8,641 bases of DNA from positions 1 through 8,641 of the forward strand of contig JASHVQ010000021.1 in NCBI GenBank assembly GCA_030044485.1. Direction: 5' to 3'. The stretch comes from Methylovirgula sp. Lineage in GTDB: Bacteria; Pseudomonadota; Alphaproteobacteria; Rhizobiales; Beijerinckiaceae. The notes beneath the pieces are model-generated. The model saw nothing but the letters and a program-made list of their open reading frames with translations. It was not told the DNA's origin and ran no database searches. Shown one piece after another: positions 1-6,606 of the stretch; within the stretch, counting starts at the first letter, position 1; each line of letters starts with the position of its first letter. The position numbers and the translations under genes are program-made.

Positions 1-314
1 AAATGGCAGCCCATGAGGATGATCGTGAGGCCCGCGACAAGCGACAGCATGGCGATATGGGCGCGCAGCACTGCGCCAAAGACCGAGGCCGTGGCGCCGA
101 GCGCTACGAAAACCGTCGAAAAACCGAGCACGAAGAGAATTGCCGCGAGCAAGACATCGCGGCGGGCGCGGCCGACCTTTTCATAGGCCACGTCTTCAAT
201 CGTCGTGCCGGCGATGAAGGTGAGATACGGCGGCACGAGCGGCAGGACGCAGGGGCTCAAGAAAGACAGGAGCCCCGCCGCAGCGGCGGCCGGAAGCGTT
301 ACATCGCTCGCCAT
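1..314 (-). CDS. ccdA: Cytochrome c biogenesis / thiol-disulfide transport protein CcdA, 5' part (partial)
   Basis: This is the N-terminal 104 residues of a CcdA/DsbD-beta type membrane protein; the rest lies beyond the left edge. The family passes reducing electrons from cytoplasmic thioredoxin across the inner membrane to periplasmic thiol proteins, including those preparing apocytochrome c. The translation begins MASDVTLPAA and reaches the diagnostic first-helix motif GLLSFLSPCVLPLVPPY, with the redox-active Cys at residue 22. Two more hydrophobic helices follow (about residues 52-72 and 84-103). The ATG at 314 is the earliest possible start, because an in-frame TAG lies only three codons upstream. 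A weak AGAAAG stretch just before it may be the ribosome-binding site. The gene is divergent from the flippase gene at 558. The family call is secure; the partner c-type cytochrome or thioredoxin-like protein is not visible. Confidence 0.9.
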   Translation of the reverse strand, partial: MASDVTLPAAAAAGLLSFLSPCVLPLVPPYLTFIAGTTIEDVAYEKVGRARRDVLLAAILFVLGFSTVFVALGATASVFGAVLRAHIAMLSLVAGLTIILMGCH

Positions 315-557
315 GCTGACTTTCTAGACGAGATCGCCGCAAAGAGGAATCGAGAGCTCGCCGCCGACTTCCCGAGGTTGTCAAAAAGCCGTGTGCAAGC
401 CTATCCGCCGGCCGGCGCGTCGGCGGCAATTCCCGACAAGACATTCTTATTGGGACATGGTTTATGAAAGGCCGATGTTCAGCCCTGTCAAAGTTGCGCG
501 ATCGTGGCTCTCGAAGGCCGCGGAGCGCGGCGTTTGCGGCCCCGGCAAGGCGTCCGC
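315..557. other. Divergent intergenic region between ccdA and the flippase operon
   Basis: These 243 bases separate two divergent genes and must hold the promoters for both. I see no convincing small gene. Open frames here lack a ribosome-binding site and recognisable protein features. The only notable promoter-like element is an overlapping pair of -35-like hexamers at 378-384, listed separately. Confidence 0.6.
378..406. promoter_or_regulatory. Candidate overlapping divergent -35 elements
   Basis: On the plus strand TTGTCA (378-383) is followed after 17 bases by CTATCC (401-406), a weak -10 match that could serve the flippase operon. On the minus strand the same bases read TTGACA (384-379), a perfect sigma-70 -35 hexamer facing ccdA, but no good -10 follows at 16-18 bases. 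This is pattern matching only, and alphaproteobacterial promoters are loosely conserved. Confidence 0.25.
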
Positions 558-1994
558 ATGAGGGTGCTTATCGCCTTTCTTTTCAATACGATCTGCAACT
601 TCGCCATCGGCCTTCTGGTGGCCAAGTTCCTGGGCCCGGCCGAATATGGCCGCTTCGCTTTGGCGTTCGCCGTGGCGGTGGCCGTCCAGGCGGCTTTCTT
701 CGACTGGCTGCGCCTCGGCGCAACCCGCTTCTATTCGGAAAAGGTACGCAGCCAAGACCCTTCGCTACGCGCCACTCTCGATGTGGCCTTCATCGTCGTC
801 ACCTTCGGCATTGCCGTCTCCGCCTGCCTCCTGCTCTTTTCCGGCGTCAAATTCGCCTTGACCAGCAATCTCATCGCGCTGGCGCTGGTGGCCGCGGTCT
901 CGAACGGCATGTACGACTACAACACCGCGCTGGTGCGCGCCCGCTTCCACGACCGCCTCTACACGCGCCTCGTCCTCGTCAAAAACGCTTTCGCTCTCCT
1001 GCTCACCGGGGGCGGCGCGTTTCTGTTCGGCTCGGCCAAGATGGCGCTGGTCGGCAGCATCATTGCGGTTTCCGGCTCGATTATTTCGGCGCGCGCCTCG
1101 CTGCATGACGAGGGTACGACGCCGCGCCATGCGAGCTTTGCGATCGTCAAGTCGATCATGCGCTACAGCCTGCCGATCGTTGCCGCCAACCTCCTCTATC
1201 TCTCAATTCCGTTGGCCAACCGCTCGATGATCGCGGTTCTTTACGGCTTTTCCGAAACCGGCCAATTCTCGCTCGCCTACGACATCGGCAACAAGGCGGT
1301 GCAGGCGATCGGCGCGGCGCTCGACGTCGTTCTTTTTCAGATCGCGGTGCTGGCACACGAGCGCGACGGGGAGACCAGGGCCGGCGCCCAGGTCGCGCGA
1401 AATCTCGCAGTCGTCTTCGCCGTCCTGCTACCGGCCTGCACTGGAATCTGGCTCACATTGCCGTCGATCGAGCAGGTGATCGTGCCCTTCGCCTATCGCG
1501 GCCCGTTCGGCCATCTGCTCACGCTGATGATGGCCGGTCTTTTTTCCTCCTCCATCATCCTTTTCGGCATCTATCCTTTCTTCATGATTGCCAAGCGCAC
1601 CGCGCCGCTGATCGGCGCGGCGCTGTTTGCCTGCATCGTCGATGCGCTTCTGCTTCTCGTTCTGCCGAGGAGCAGCGACGCCTCGAGTCTGGCGATCGCC
1701 CAGACCGGCGCCTATGTGGCGGCGCTTGCCATGCTCATTTTCATCGTCAGCCTGTCCAAACCGCACTGGCCGCGGGCGCGCGACCTGGTGTTGGCGGCGC
1801 TTGGAACGGCGGCGATGGCGGCGGCGCTCCTGCCTTTGCGTCAACACCATCCGGGCCTGATCACCTTGGTCGAACAAGTCGTTGGCGGCGTCGTTATCTA
1901 TGGATTGTTCGTGACCTTTTTCGACGTCGCCAATCTGCGGGCGATCATCATCGCCCGGCTTCGCCCCGTCATGGCGAGATTTGCGGCGCAATGA
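558..1994 (+). CDS. MOP-superfamily (Wzx-like) polysaccharide/lipid-linked oligosaccharide flippase
   Basis: This is a 478-residue, very hydrophobic protein with roughly twelve predicted membrane helices across its whole length. The N-terminal segment NTICNFAIGLLVAKFLGP, followed by AEYGRFALA, is typical of polysaccharide biosynthesis membrane proteins (Wzx/RfbX type). These flip lipid-linked glycans across the inner membrane. A second-half segment, RYSLPIVAANLLYLSIPLAN, and the NRSMIAVLYG/GQFSLAYDIG stretch match the repeat seen in this superfamily. I chose the ATG at 558 because it places the first helix at the N-terminus and has AAGG seven bases upstream. An in-frame ATG at 504 would add 18 Arg-rich residues of non-family character. 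The gene opens a four-gene same-strand run, with 87 bases to the next gene. No glycosyltransferase or polymerase gene is nearby, so its substrate is unknown. Confidence 0.82.
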   Translation: MRVLIAFLFNTICNFAIGLLVAKFLGPAEYGRFALAFAVAVAVQAAFFDWLRLGATRFYSEKVRSQDPSLRATLDVAFIVVTFGIAVSACLLLFSGVKFALTSNLIALALVAAVSNGMYDYNTALVRARFHDRLYTRLVLVKNAFALLLTGGGAFLFGSAKMALVGSIIAVSGSIISARASLHDEGTTPRHASFAIVKSIMRYSLPIVAANLLYLSIPLANRSMIAVLYGFSETGQFSLAYDIGNKAVQAIGAALDVVLFQIAVLAHERDGETRAGAQVARNLAVVFAVLLPACTGIWLTLPSIEQVIVPFAYRGPFGHLLTLMMAGLFSSSIILFGIYPFFMIAKRTAPLIGAALFACIVDALLLLVLPRSSDASSLAIAQTGAYVAALAMLIFIVSLSKPHWPRARDLVLAALGTAAMAAALLPLRQHHPGLITLVEQVVGGVVIYGLFVTFFDVANLRAIIIARLRPVMARFAAQ

Positions 1995-2030
1995 GCGCCA
2001 CCCGGCTGGCGGCCCGCCTTCAATCCGGCT

Positions 2031-2061
2031 AACTTCGCCCGGCCTTCGAAAGGCCGAAGTT
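2031..2061 (+). other. Inverted repeat/hairpin between flippase and PIMT-like gene
   Basis: The inner stem GGCCTT (2041-2046) pairs with AAGGCC (2050-2055) across a three-base CGA loop. An outer stem AACTT (2031-2035) pairs with AAGTT (2057-2061), with one further C:G pair and a four-base bulge between them. No T-run follows, so it is not a classical intrinsic terminator. It could stabilise the mRNA, attenuate transcription or be a processing site between the first and second genes. The function is inferred only. Confidence 0.4.
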
Positions 2062-2081
2062 CGCCGCCATTCCGGAGTCCC

Positions 2082-2951
2082 ATGAAACGCCGCACATTCC
2101 TCCTCGGCTCGGTCGGATTCTTGTTCGACGCGACGCTTCCGCGCCCCGCATCCGCCGCCGTGCCGCAGCCCTACTCCTGGGATCTTCTGCCGCCGATGGA
2201 GTCGCGCGACGCCTTCATCTCCTGGGGCGTGAAGACGCGCGGCGAAGATCCGAAGTTTCTCGGCGAGCGTTTCGACCGGTTCCGGATTCTCGTCGCCAAC
2301 CGCGACGTCTGGAACGAGGCCAACAAACGCGCCTTCCTCATGACGCCGCGCGAGGAATTCTGCCTGAAGCGCAACCTCGATCGCGCCTACGACAATGCCT
2401 ATCTCGACATCGGCTATGGCGTGACGATCTCCGGCCCGCATGTCGTCGGACGGATGACCAGTTCGATCGACGTGCAGCGCGGCGAGAAGGTGCTCGAGAT
2501 CGGCACCGGCTCCGGCTACCAGTCGGCCTATCTCGCGCACCTTACGGACAAGGTCTGGACGATCGAGATCATTCGGCCGCTCGCCGAGCGCACGCGCGGC
2601 GTCTATGACGCGCTCATCGAGCGCGGCTACTCCGAGTTCAAATCGATCTCGACCAAGAACGCCGACGGCTATTACGGCTGGCAAGAGGCCGCGCCCTTCG
2701 ACAAGATCATCGTGACCTGCGGCATCGACCACATCCCGCCGCCGCTGTTGCAACAGCTCACGCCGAACGGCATCATGGTCATTCCGGTCGGGCCGCCGGG
2801 CGCCCAGCACATTCTCAAGGTGATCAAGCAGCAGGCTGGCGACGGGTCGATCACCGTGGCGCGCTCCGACATCTACAACGGCCGGATCGTCCCCTTCGTG
2901 CCTTTCACCAAGCTCGAAGGCGACAGAATCATCGGCACGCACAACCAGTAG
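2082..2951 (+). CDS. Protein-L-isoaspartate O-methyltransferase (PIMT) homologue with Tat-type signal peptide
   Basis: This 289-residue protein has an almost complete PIMT domain. PIMT uses S-adenosylmethionine to methylate isoaspartyl residues in damaged proteins. Visible family motifs are the active-site segment GYGVTISGPHVV (about 111-122), SAM motif I VLEIGTGSGYQSAYLAHL (137-154), the acidic end of strand two in VWTIEIIRPLAER (158-170), the NADGYYGW segment (193-200), APFDKIIVTC (204-213), NGIMVIPVG (229-237) and the C-terminal VPFVPF. Unusually, it starts MKRRTFLLGS, a twin-arginine-like motif with a short hydrophobic stretch and an ASA-A cleavage-like site near residue 25. It is therefore probably exported, and it is longer than the 205-225 residues usual for cytoplasmic Pcm. 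GGAG at 2074-2077 lies four bases before the ATG. The internal ATG at 2196 would remove the signal but has no ribosome-binding site. The methyltransferase fold is secure; the substrate is not. Confidence 0.85.
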   Translation: MKRRTFLLGSVGFLFDATLPRPASAAVPQPYSWDLLPPMESRDAFISWGVKTRGEDPKFLGERFDRFRILVANRDVWNEANKRAFLMTPREEFCLKRNLDRAYDNAYLDIGYGVTISGPHVVGRMTSSIDVQRGEKVLEIGTGSGYQSAYLAHLTDKVWTIEIIRPLAERTRGVYDALIERGYSEFKSISTKNADGYYGWQEAAPFDKIIVTCGIDHIPPPLLQQLTPNGIMVIPVGPPGAQHILKVIKQQAGDGSITVARSDIYNGRIVPFVPFTKLEGDRIIGTHNQ

Positions 2952-2957
2952 CGTGCG

Positions 2958-2999
2958 ATGCGGACACGCGCCTTTCTCCTCTGCGCCGGGCGCCGATGA
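2958..2999 (+). CDS. Possible 13-codon leader ORF coupled to the downstream gene
   Basis: An ATG at 2958 opens a 13-codon frame reading MRTRAFLLCAGRR. Its TGA (2997-2999) overlaps the ATG of the following gene (2996-2998) as ATGA, the usual geometry for translational coupling. The main gene has no obvious ribosome-binding site, which would fit delivery of ribosomes by coupling. The short frame also lacks a clear ribosome-binding site, so it may be chance in a 44-base gap. Confidence 0.2.
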   Translation: MRTRAFLLCAGRR

Positions 3000-5632
3000 G
3001 CCTCACAATTCTTCCCAAGCGTTGCGACGGGCGGGCAATTCCCGATCCGCCCGTCTATTTCGCCGTCGGGCTTGAAGCCGGCGCGGTCATCGCCTTGCAG
3101 ATCGCCATCATGCGTATCTTCGCGATCGGCAGCTGGACGCATTTCGGTTCGCTGGTCGTGAGCCTCGCCATGCTCGGCTTCGGTCTTATGAGCACCATCA
3201 TGTGCATCGCCAAGGACTGGTTTGCCCGCCATTGGCGCCTGGTCTGCGGCGCCGCGCTCATCGCCTTCGGGCCGCTCGCGGTCGCCGCGAACTTGGCTGC
3301 CCAGCAGGTTCCGTTCAACGCCGTCTTTCTCGTCTCCGACCCCAATCAGAAGTGGCGGCTGCTCGCCAACTTCCTGCTTTATTTCACGCCGTTTCTCGCC
3401 GGCGCCGCCTTTCTCGGCAGCGTCTTTCTGCAGGCCGGGACGCATTTCAACCGCGCCTATTTCGCCGACCTTTTGGGCTCCGGCCTCTGCGGGCTGGTCG
3501 CGCTCGGCGCGATGTATGTCTTGGCCCCGGAGAATCTGATCCTGGCGCCGCTGCTTCTCTGGCTCGCCGCGGCGCTCTTTTGGTTCTTCGCCGTCGAAAG
3601 CCGGCGCATGCTCGTGGCGCTGGCGGCGGCGGCGATCGCCACTTTCGCCACGCATCTTTGGCTGGCACCCGCCCTCGGCCTGTCGCAGCTCGCCGTCTCC
3701 GACTACAAGGGCGTCGCCTATGCGCGCAAATTTCCGGATTCGCAGCGCGTCTACGCCAAGAACTCGCCCTTCGGCTATCTCGAAATCTACGCGAGCTCCT
3801 ATCTACATTTCGCGCCCGGGCTTTCCGACAATGCCGCCTTCAATCTGAAGGAGTTTCCGGTCAACGCCTATGAGGGCATGTACATCGACGGCGACGGGCC
3901 GGAGGGCATCATCCGCGCGCTGCCCGCCGCCGAAACCGATTATTATTTCTACCTTCCGATGATCTATCCCTATCTGCTCAAACCCGACGCCGATACGTTC
4001 GTCGTGCAATTCGGCGGCGGACTTTCGACCGCGGTGGCCCTCACCAAATCGCGGCATGTGACGGTCGCCGAAAGCAATCCCGCGGTGCTCGACGCCTTTC
4101 TCAATGACGCCGGACTGCGCCGTTTCACGGGCGACGTCTTGCACGATCCGCGCGTCAGCGTGGTCGGCTACGAAGGCCGGCTCTATCTCGCCCATACCGC
4201 CAGGCGTTACGACGTCATCGACCTGAGTCTCGCCGATTCGACCGGGCTCTCGAACCCAGGCGGTTTCGCGATCGTCGAGAAATTCGCCTATACGCGCGAA
4301 GCGATGCAAACTTATATGCGCGCCCTGGAGCCGGGCGGCGTGCTGGCGGTCACGCTCTGGAACAAGGAAGAGCCGCCGAAATCGGTGCTCAAGCTCTATG
4401 CCACGATGGTCGAGGCGGCGCGCGCCAACGGCGATGCGGATGTCGCGCAGGAATTCTTCGCCGCCTCCTGCTATCTCTCGACGACGACGGTTCTCTACGA
4501 GAAAGGCGGCTTTCCCGCCGCCGAGGTCGCCTTGCTGCGCAAGCATACAAAGGCCATGTCGTTCGACGTCGTTTACGATCCGGGTTTTCGGTATGACGAT
4601 ACGCAAACCGAGAAAGTCCTCGCCGGATATCGCGATCAGATCTTTTTCGACGCCAGCAAGCCGCCGGGCGACGATATCGGCGACGATGGCGCCGATGCCC
4701 CGCCCGACACAGGAATGCCGGATGCCGAAGCGGGCGTCGTGCCGGCAACGAGCATGGGCCGGCTCGCCTGGCACGCGCTGATCGACGGCAATTTCGGCGA
4801 TATCGCCAGACGCTATGTCTTCGATGCGCGCCCGCTCACCAACGACCGGCCCTATTTCGCCGCCTATATCAAGCCGCTCGACCTGCCGCGCATCCTCGAC
4901 CGGCTGGAGCTCGTGCAGGACGAATGGGGTTATCTCCTGCTTTGGGCGACGCTCGGCGTCGCGGCGCTCTGCGCCTCGACGCTCATCGTGCTGCCGGTGA
5001 TCTTCGGCTGGCGCAGCGTCTTTTCGGCAACGCCCGGCAAGCTGCGCACCATGCTTTACTTCGCCTGCCTTGGCGCCGGCTACATCATGGTCGAGGTCGG
5101 CCTGATCGCCACCTTCGTCCAGGCCTTGAGCAATGCGACCGTCTCGGCCGCCATATTGATTACCGGCATGCTCGTCGCCTCCGGCCTCGGGAGCCTCGCC
5201 AGCGAGCGATTCCTCGACGGCGCACCATCGACGCTGCCGAAAATCCTGCTCGGTATCGGCGCCCTGCTCGTCGCCTACGGCCTCTTCATTCACGCTCCGC
5301 TCGACTGGATCGGCGTCCTTCCCTATGGCCCGCGGCTTCTCTTTTGCTTCCTGCTGATCTTTCCGCCGGCCTTCCTCATGGGATTTCCCATGCCAACGGC
5401 CATGGGTTCCTTGGCGCGGCTCGAGAAAGACCACATGTTCCTCTGGGCCTGGGGCATCAACGGCTGCTTTTCGGTGATCGGCGCGGCCCTCGTACCGCTG
5501 GTTGCGACGTCCTTCGGTCTGTCGGCCGTGCTTTTCCTGAGCGGTGCGGCTTATCTCCTCGCCATTCCCGCGTTCTTTGGAGTCGTGCTGCCGATCGCCG
5601 CACGGGGCCCGCCAGATGCGCGCCGCATCTAA
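2996..5632 (+). CDS. Membrane-embedded spermidine-synthase-like protein (SAM-methyltransferase fold between two membrane blocks)
   Basis: This 878-residue protein has about seven N-terminal helices (residues 20-229), a soluble region (about 230-640) and about seven C-terminal helices (645-870). The soluble region holds a spermidine-synthase-type Rossmann domain. It has the nucleotide-binding loop VVQFGGGLSTAVAL (336-349), an acidic residue ending strand two in VTVAESNP (Glu359), YDVIDLSLADSTG (405-417) and LEPGGVLAVTLWNK (444-457). It also has SPFGYLEIYASSYLHFAPGL (257-276), YIDGDGP (296-302) and PLTNDRPYF (613-621). All three are shared with large multi-helix relatives usually annotated as fused transporter/spermidine synthase proteins. 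The GGGDGG and D-(S/T)-x-D-P signatures of true SpeE are not seen, so polyamine synthesis is not implied. An Asp-rich insert lies at about 552-579. The ribosome-binding site is weak. The last 17 bases overlap the next gene. The role is unknown; a membrane-linked transferase or SAM-dependent modifier is inferred. Confidence 0.75.
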   Translation: MSLTILPKRCDGRAIPDPPVYFAVGLEAGAVIALQIAIMRIFAIGSWTHFGSLVVSLAMLGFGLMSTIMCIAKDWFARHWRLVCGAALIAFGPLAVAANLAAQQVPFNAVFLVSDPNQKWRLLANFLLYFTPFLAGAAFLGSVFLQAGTHFNRAYFADLLGSGLCGLVALGAMYVLAPENLILAPLLLWLAAALFWFFAVESRRMLVALAAAAIATFATHLWLAPALGLSQLAVSDYKGVAYARKFPDSQRVYAKNSPFGYLEIYASSYLHFAPGLSDNAAFNLKEFPVNAYEGMYIDGDGPEGIIRALPAAETDYYFYLPMIYPYLLKPDADTFVVQFGGGLSTAVALTKSRHVTVAESNPAVLDAFLNDAGLRRFTGDVLHDPRVSVVGYEGRLYLAHTARRYDVIDLSLADSTGLSNPGGFAIVEKFAYTREAMQTYMRALEPGGVLAVTLWNKEEPPKSVLKLYATMVEAARANGDADVAQEFFAASCYLSTTTVLYEKGGFPAAEVALLRKHTKAMSFDVVYDPGFRYDDTQTEKVLAGYRDQIFFDASKPPGDDIGDDGADAPPDTGMPDAEAGVVPATSMGRLAWHALIDGNFGDIARRYVFDARPLTNDRPYFAAYIKPLDLPRILDRLELVQDEWGYLLLWATLGVAALCASTLIVLPVIFGWRSVFSATPGKLRTMLYFACLGAGYIMVEVGLIATFVQALSNATVSAAILITGMLVASGLGSLASERFLDGAPSTLPKILLGIGALLVAYGLFIHAPLDWIGVLPYGPRLLFCFLLIFPPAFLMGFPMPTAMGSLARLEKDHMFLWAWGINGCFSVIGAALVPLVATSFGLSAVLFLSGAAYLLAIPAFFGVVLPIAARGPPDARRI

Positions 5633-6566
5633 GCGACGCAAGCCCCTGTTGGCGCTCGCCGGCGCGCTGGCGCTCGGCGTCGCCGCTTCCTCCGCAACCT
5701 GCGCGCGGGTGCGGATCGTGACGTTCGTGACGACCCCCTTTCCTTACGACGGGCTCGTGCCGAGCAGCGGAGCGCCGTTCCTCGACGTGAGCGACGGCAC
5801 GCGGCGCGGCCACACTTCGCCGCGCGGCGGCATTTATTGGGAAGATGCGACCTACAGCGACAGACATGTGCTGCTGGCGATCCCGCCGCGCTTCGATCCC
5901 CGCCGCCCCGGCTTTCTCATCGTCTTCTTCCACGGCAACCAGGTGCGGCTGGCGCGCGACGTCGCCGCCCGCCAAGAGGTGCCGCAACAGCTCGCCGCTT
6001 CGCGCCTGAATGCGGTCCTCGTCGCCCCGCAATTCGCGCTCGATGCGCTCGATTCGAGCGCCGGGCGATTCTGGCAACCGAACGTGTTTGCCGAATTTCT
6101 CGACGAGGCCGCCGACCGTCTCGCCAAGCTTTACGGGGGCCGGGCGCGGCGCATGCGCGCCGTCTTTCGGCACATGCCGGTGGTGATCGTCGCCTATAGC
6201 GGGGGCTATATGCCGGCCTCGGCGGCGCTTTCGGTCGGCGGCGCGGACGCACGGCTCGCCGGCGTCATTCTGCTCGACGCGCTCTATGGGGAAACCGACA
6301 CCTTCGCCGACTGGATCGCCAAGCATGCGCAAAGCTGCTTTTTCTTCAGCGCCTATTCGCTTTCGAGTGCGCCCGAGAACGAGAACCTGCGGCACATGTT
6401 GGGCAACGCCAACGTCGGCTTTGCGACCGGCCTGCCGAAAAGCCTTCGTCCCGGCAGAATCGCCTTTCTGCCGGTCGGCGACGTGCCGCATCAGGACTTC
6501 GTGACCGAAGCCTGGACTCACGATCCTCTGGCGAACGTTCTGCGCCGGCTCAAGCCCGGGAGCTGA
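5616..6566 (+). CDS. Secreted alpha/beta-hydrolase-like protein of unknown substrate
   Basis: The product is 316 residues and starts MRAASKRRKPLLALAGALAL, a basic N-terminus plus hydrophobic core that looks like a Sec signal peptide, cleaved near residue 30. The mature part has alpha/beta-hydrolase hallmarks. These are strand plus oxyanion-loop segment LIVFFHGNQV (101-110), a nucleophile-elbow-like VVIVAYSGGYMPASAA (189-204) with candidate Ser195, VILLDALYGE (217-226) with candidate Asp220, and PHQDFV (291-296) with candidate His292. The elbow reads A-Y-S-G-G rather than G-x-S-x-G. I chose the ATG at 5616 because it yields a proper signal peptide; an in-frame ATG at 5544 adds 24 residues lying inside the preceding gene. 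The start overlaps the end of the membrane spermidine-synthase-like gene by 17 bases, implying translational coupling. I do not recognise a named family, and esterase, amidase or peptidase activity are all possible. Confidence 0.7.
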   Translation: MRAASKRRKPLLALAGALALGVAASSATCARVRIVTFVTTPFPYDGLVPSSGAPFLDVSDGTRRGHTSPRGGIYWEDATYSDRHVLLAIPPRFDPRRPGFLIVFFHGNQVRLARDVAARQEVPQQLAASRLNAVLVAPQFALDALDSSAGRFWQPNVFAEFLDEAADRLAKLYGGRARRMRAVFRHMPVVIVAYSGGYMPASAALSVGGADARLAGVILLDALYGETDTFADWIAKHAQSCFFFSAYSLSSAPENENLRHMLGNANVGFATGLPKSLRPGRIAFLPVGDVPHQDFVTEAWTHDPLANVLRRLKPGS

Positions 6567-6572
6567 AGTCGC

Positions 6573-6600
6573 GCGAGGCGCCTCTGCGGAAGCGCCTCGC
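6573..6600. terminator. Bidirectional terminator hairpin between convergent genes
   Basis: A perfect 9-bp GC-rich stem, GCGAGGCGC (6573-6581) with GCGCCTCGC (6592-6600), encloses a ten-base loop. It lies six bases after the plus-strand hydrolase stop and six bases beyond the minus-strand stop at 6607. The T-content after the stem is poor on both strands, so termination may be imperfect. Its position between two convergent stops supports the call. Confidence 0.6.
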
Positions 6601-6606
6601 TGCGTC

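Noticed and set aside
3..467. Plus-strand open frame at the left edge
   Set aside because: It is hydrophilic and motif-free, and it overlaps the unmistakable CcdA coding sequence on the minus strand.
504..557. Upstream in-frame ATG extending the flippase by 18 residues
   Set aside because: The added residues are Arg-rich and unlike the family N-terminus. The ATG at 558 has an AAGG upstream and places the first helix correctly.
1428..2942. Long minus-strand open frame (504 codons) opposite the flippase and PIMT-like genes
   Set aside because: Its product is uniformly rich in Arg, Asp, Glu and His with no domain or membrane segment, which is typical of an antisense shadow in GC-rich DNA. Both plus-strand genes have clear family motifs.
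2996..5632. Naming the membrane protein as SpeE (spermidine synthase)
   Set aside because: The fold matches, but the GGGDGG and catalytic Asp signatures are not present, so a polyamine-synthesis call would be over-annotation.
3803..5641. Long minus-strand open frame (612 codons) opposite the 878-residue membrane protein gene
   Set aside because: The composition is Arg/Glu/Gly-rich with no recognisable motif. The plus-strand frame has membrane helices and Rossmann motifs.
5457..6521. Minus-strand open frame (354 codons) opposite the secreted hydrolase
   Set aside because: It is a low-complexity charged antisense shadow with no motif, while the plus strand shows a signal peptide and hydrolase motifs.
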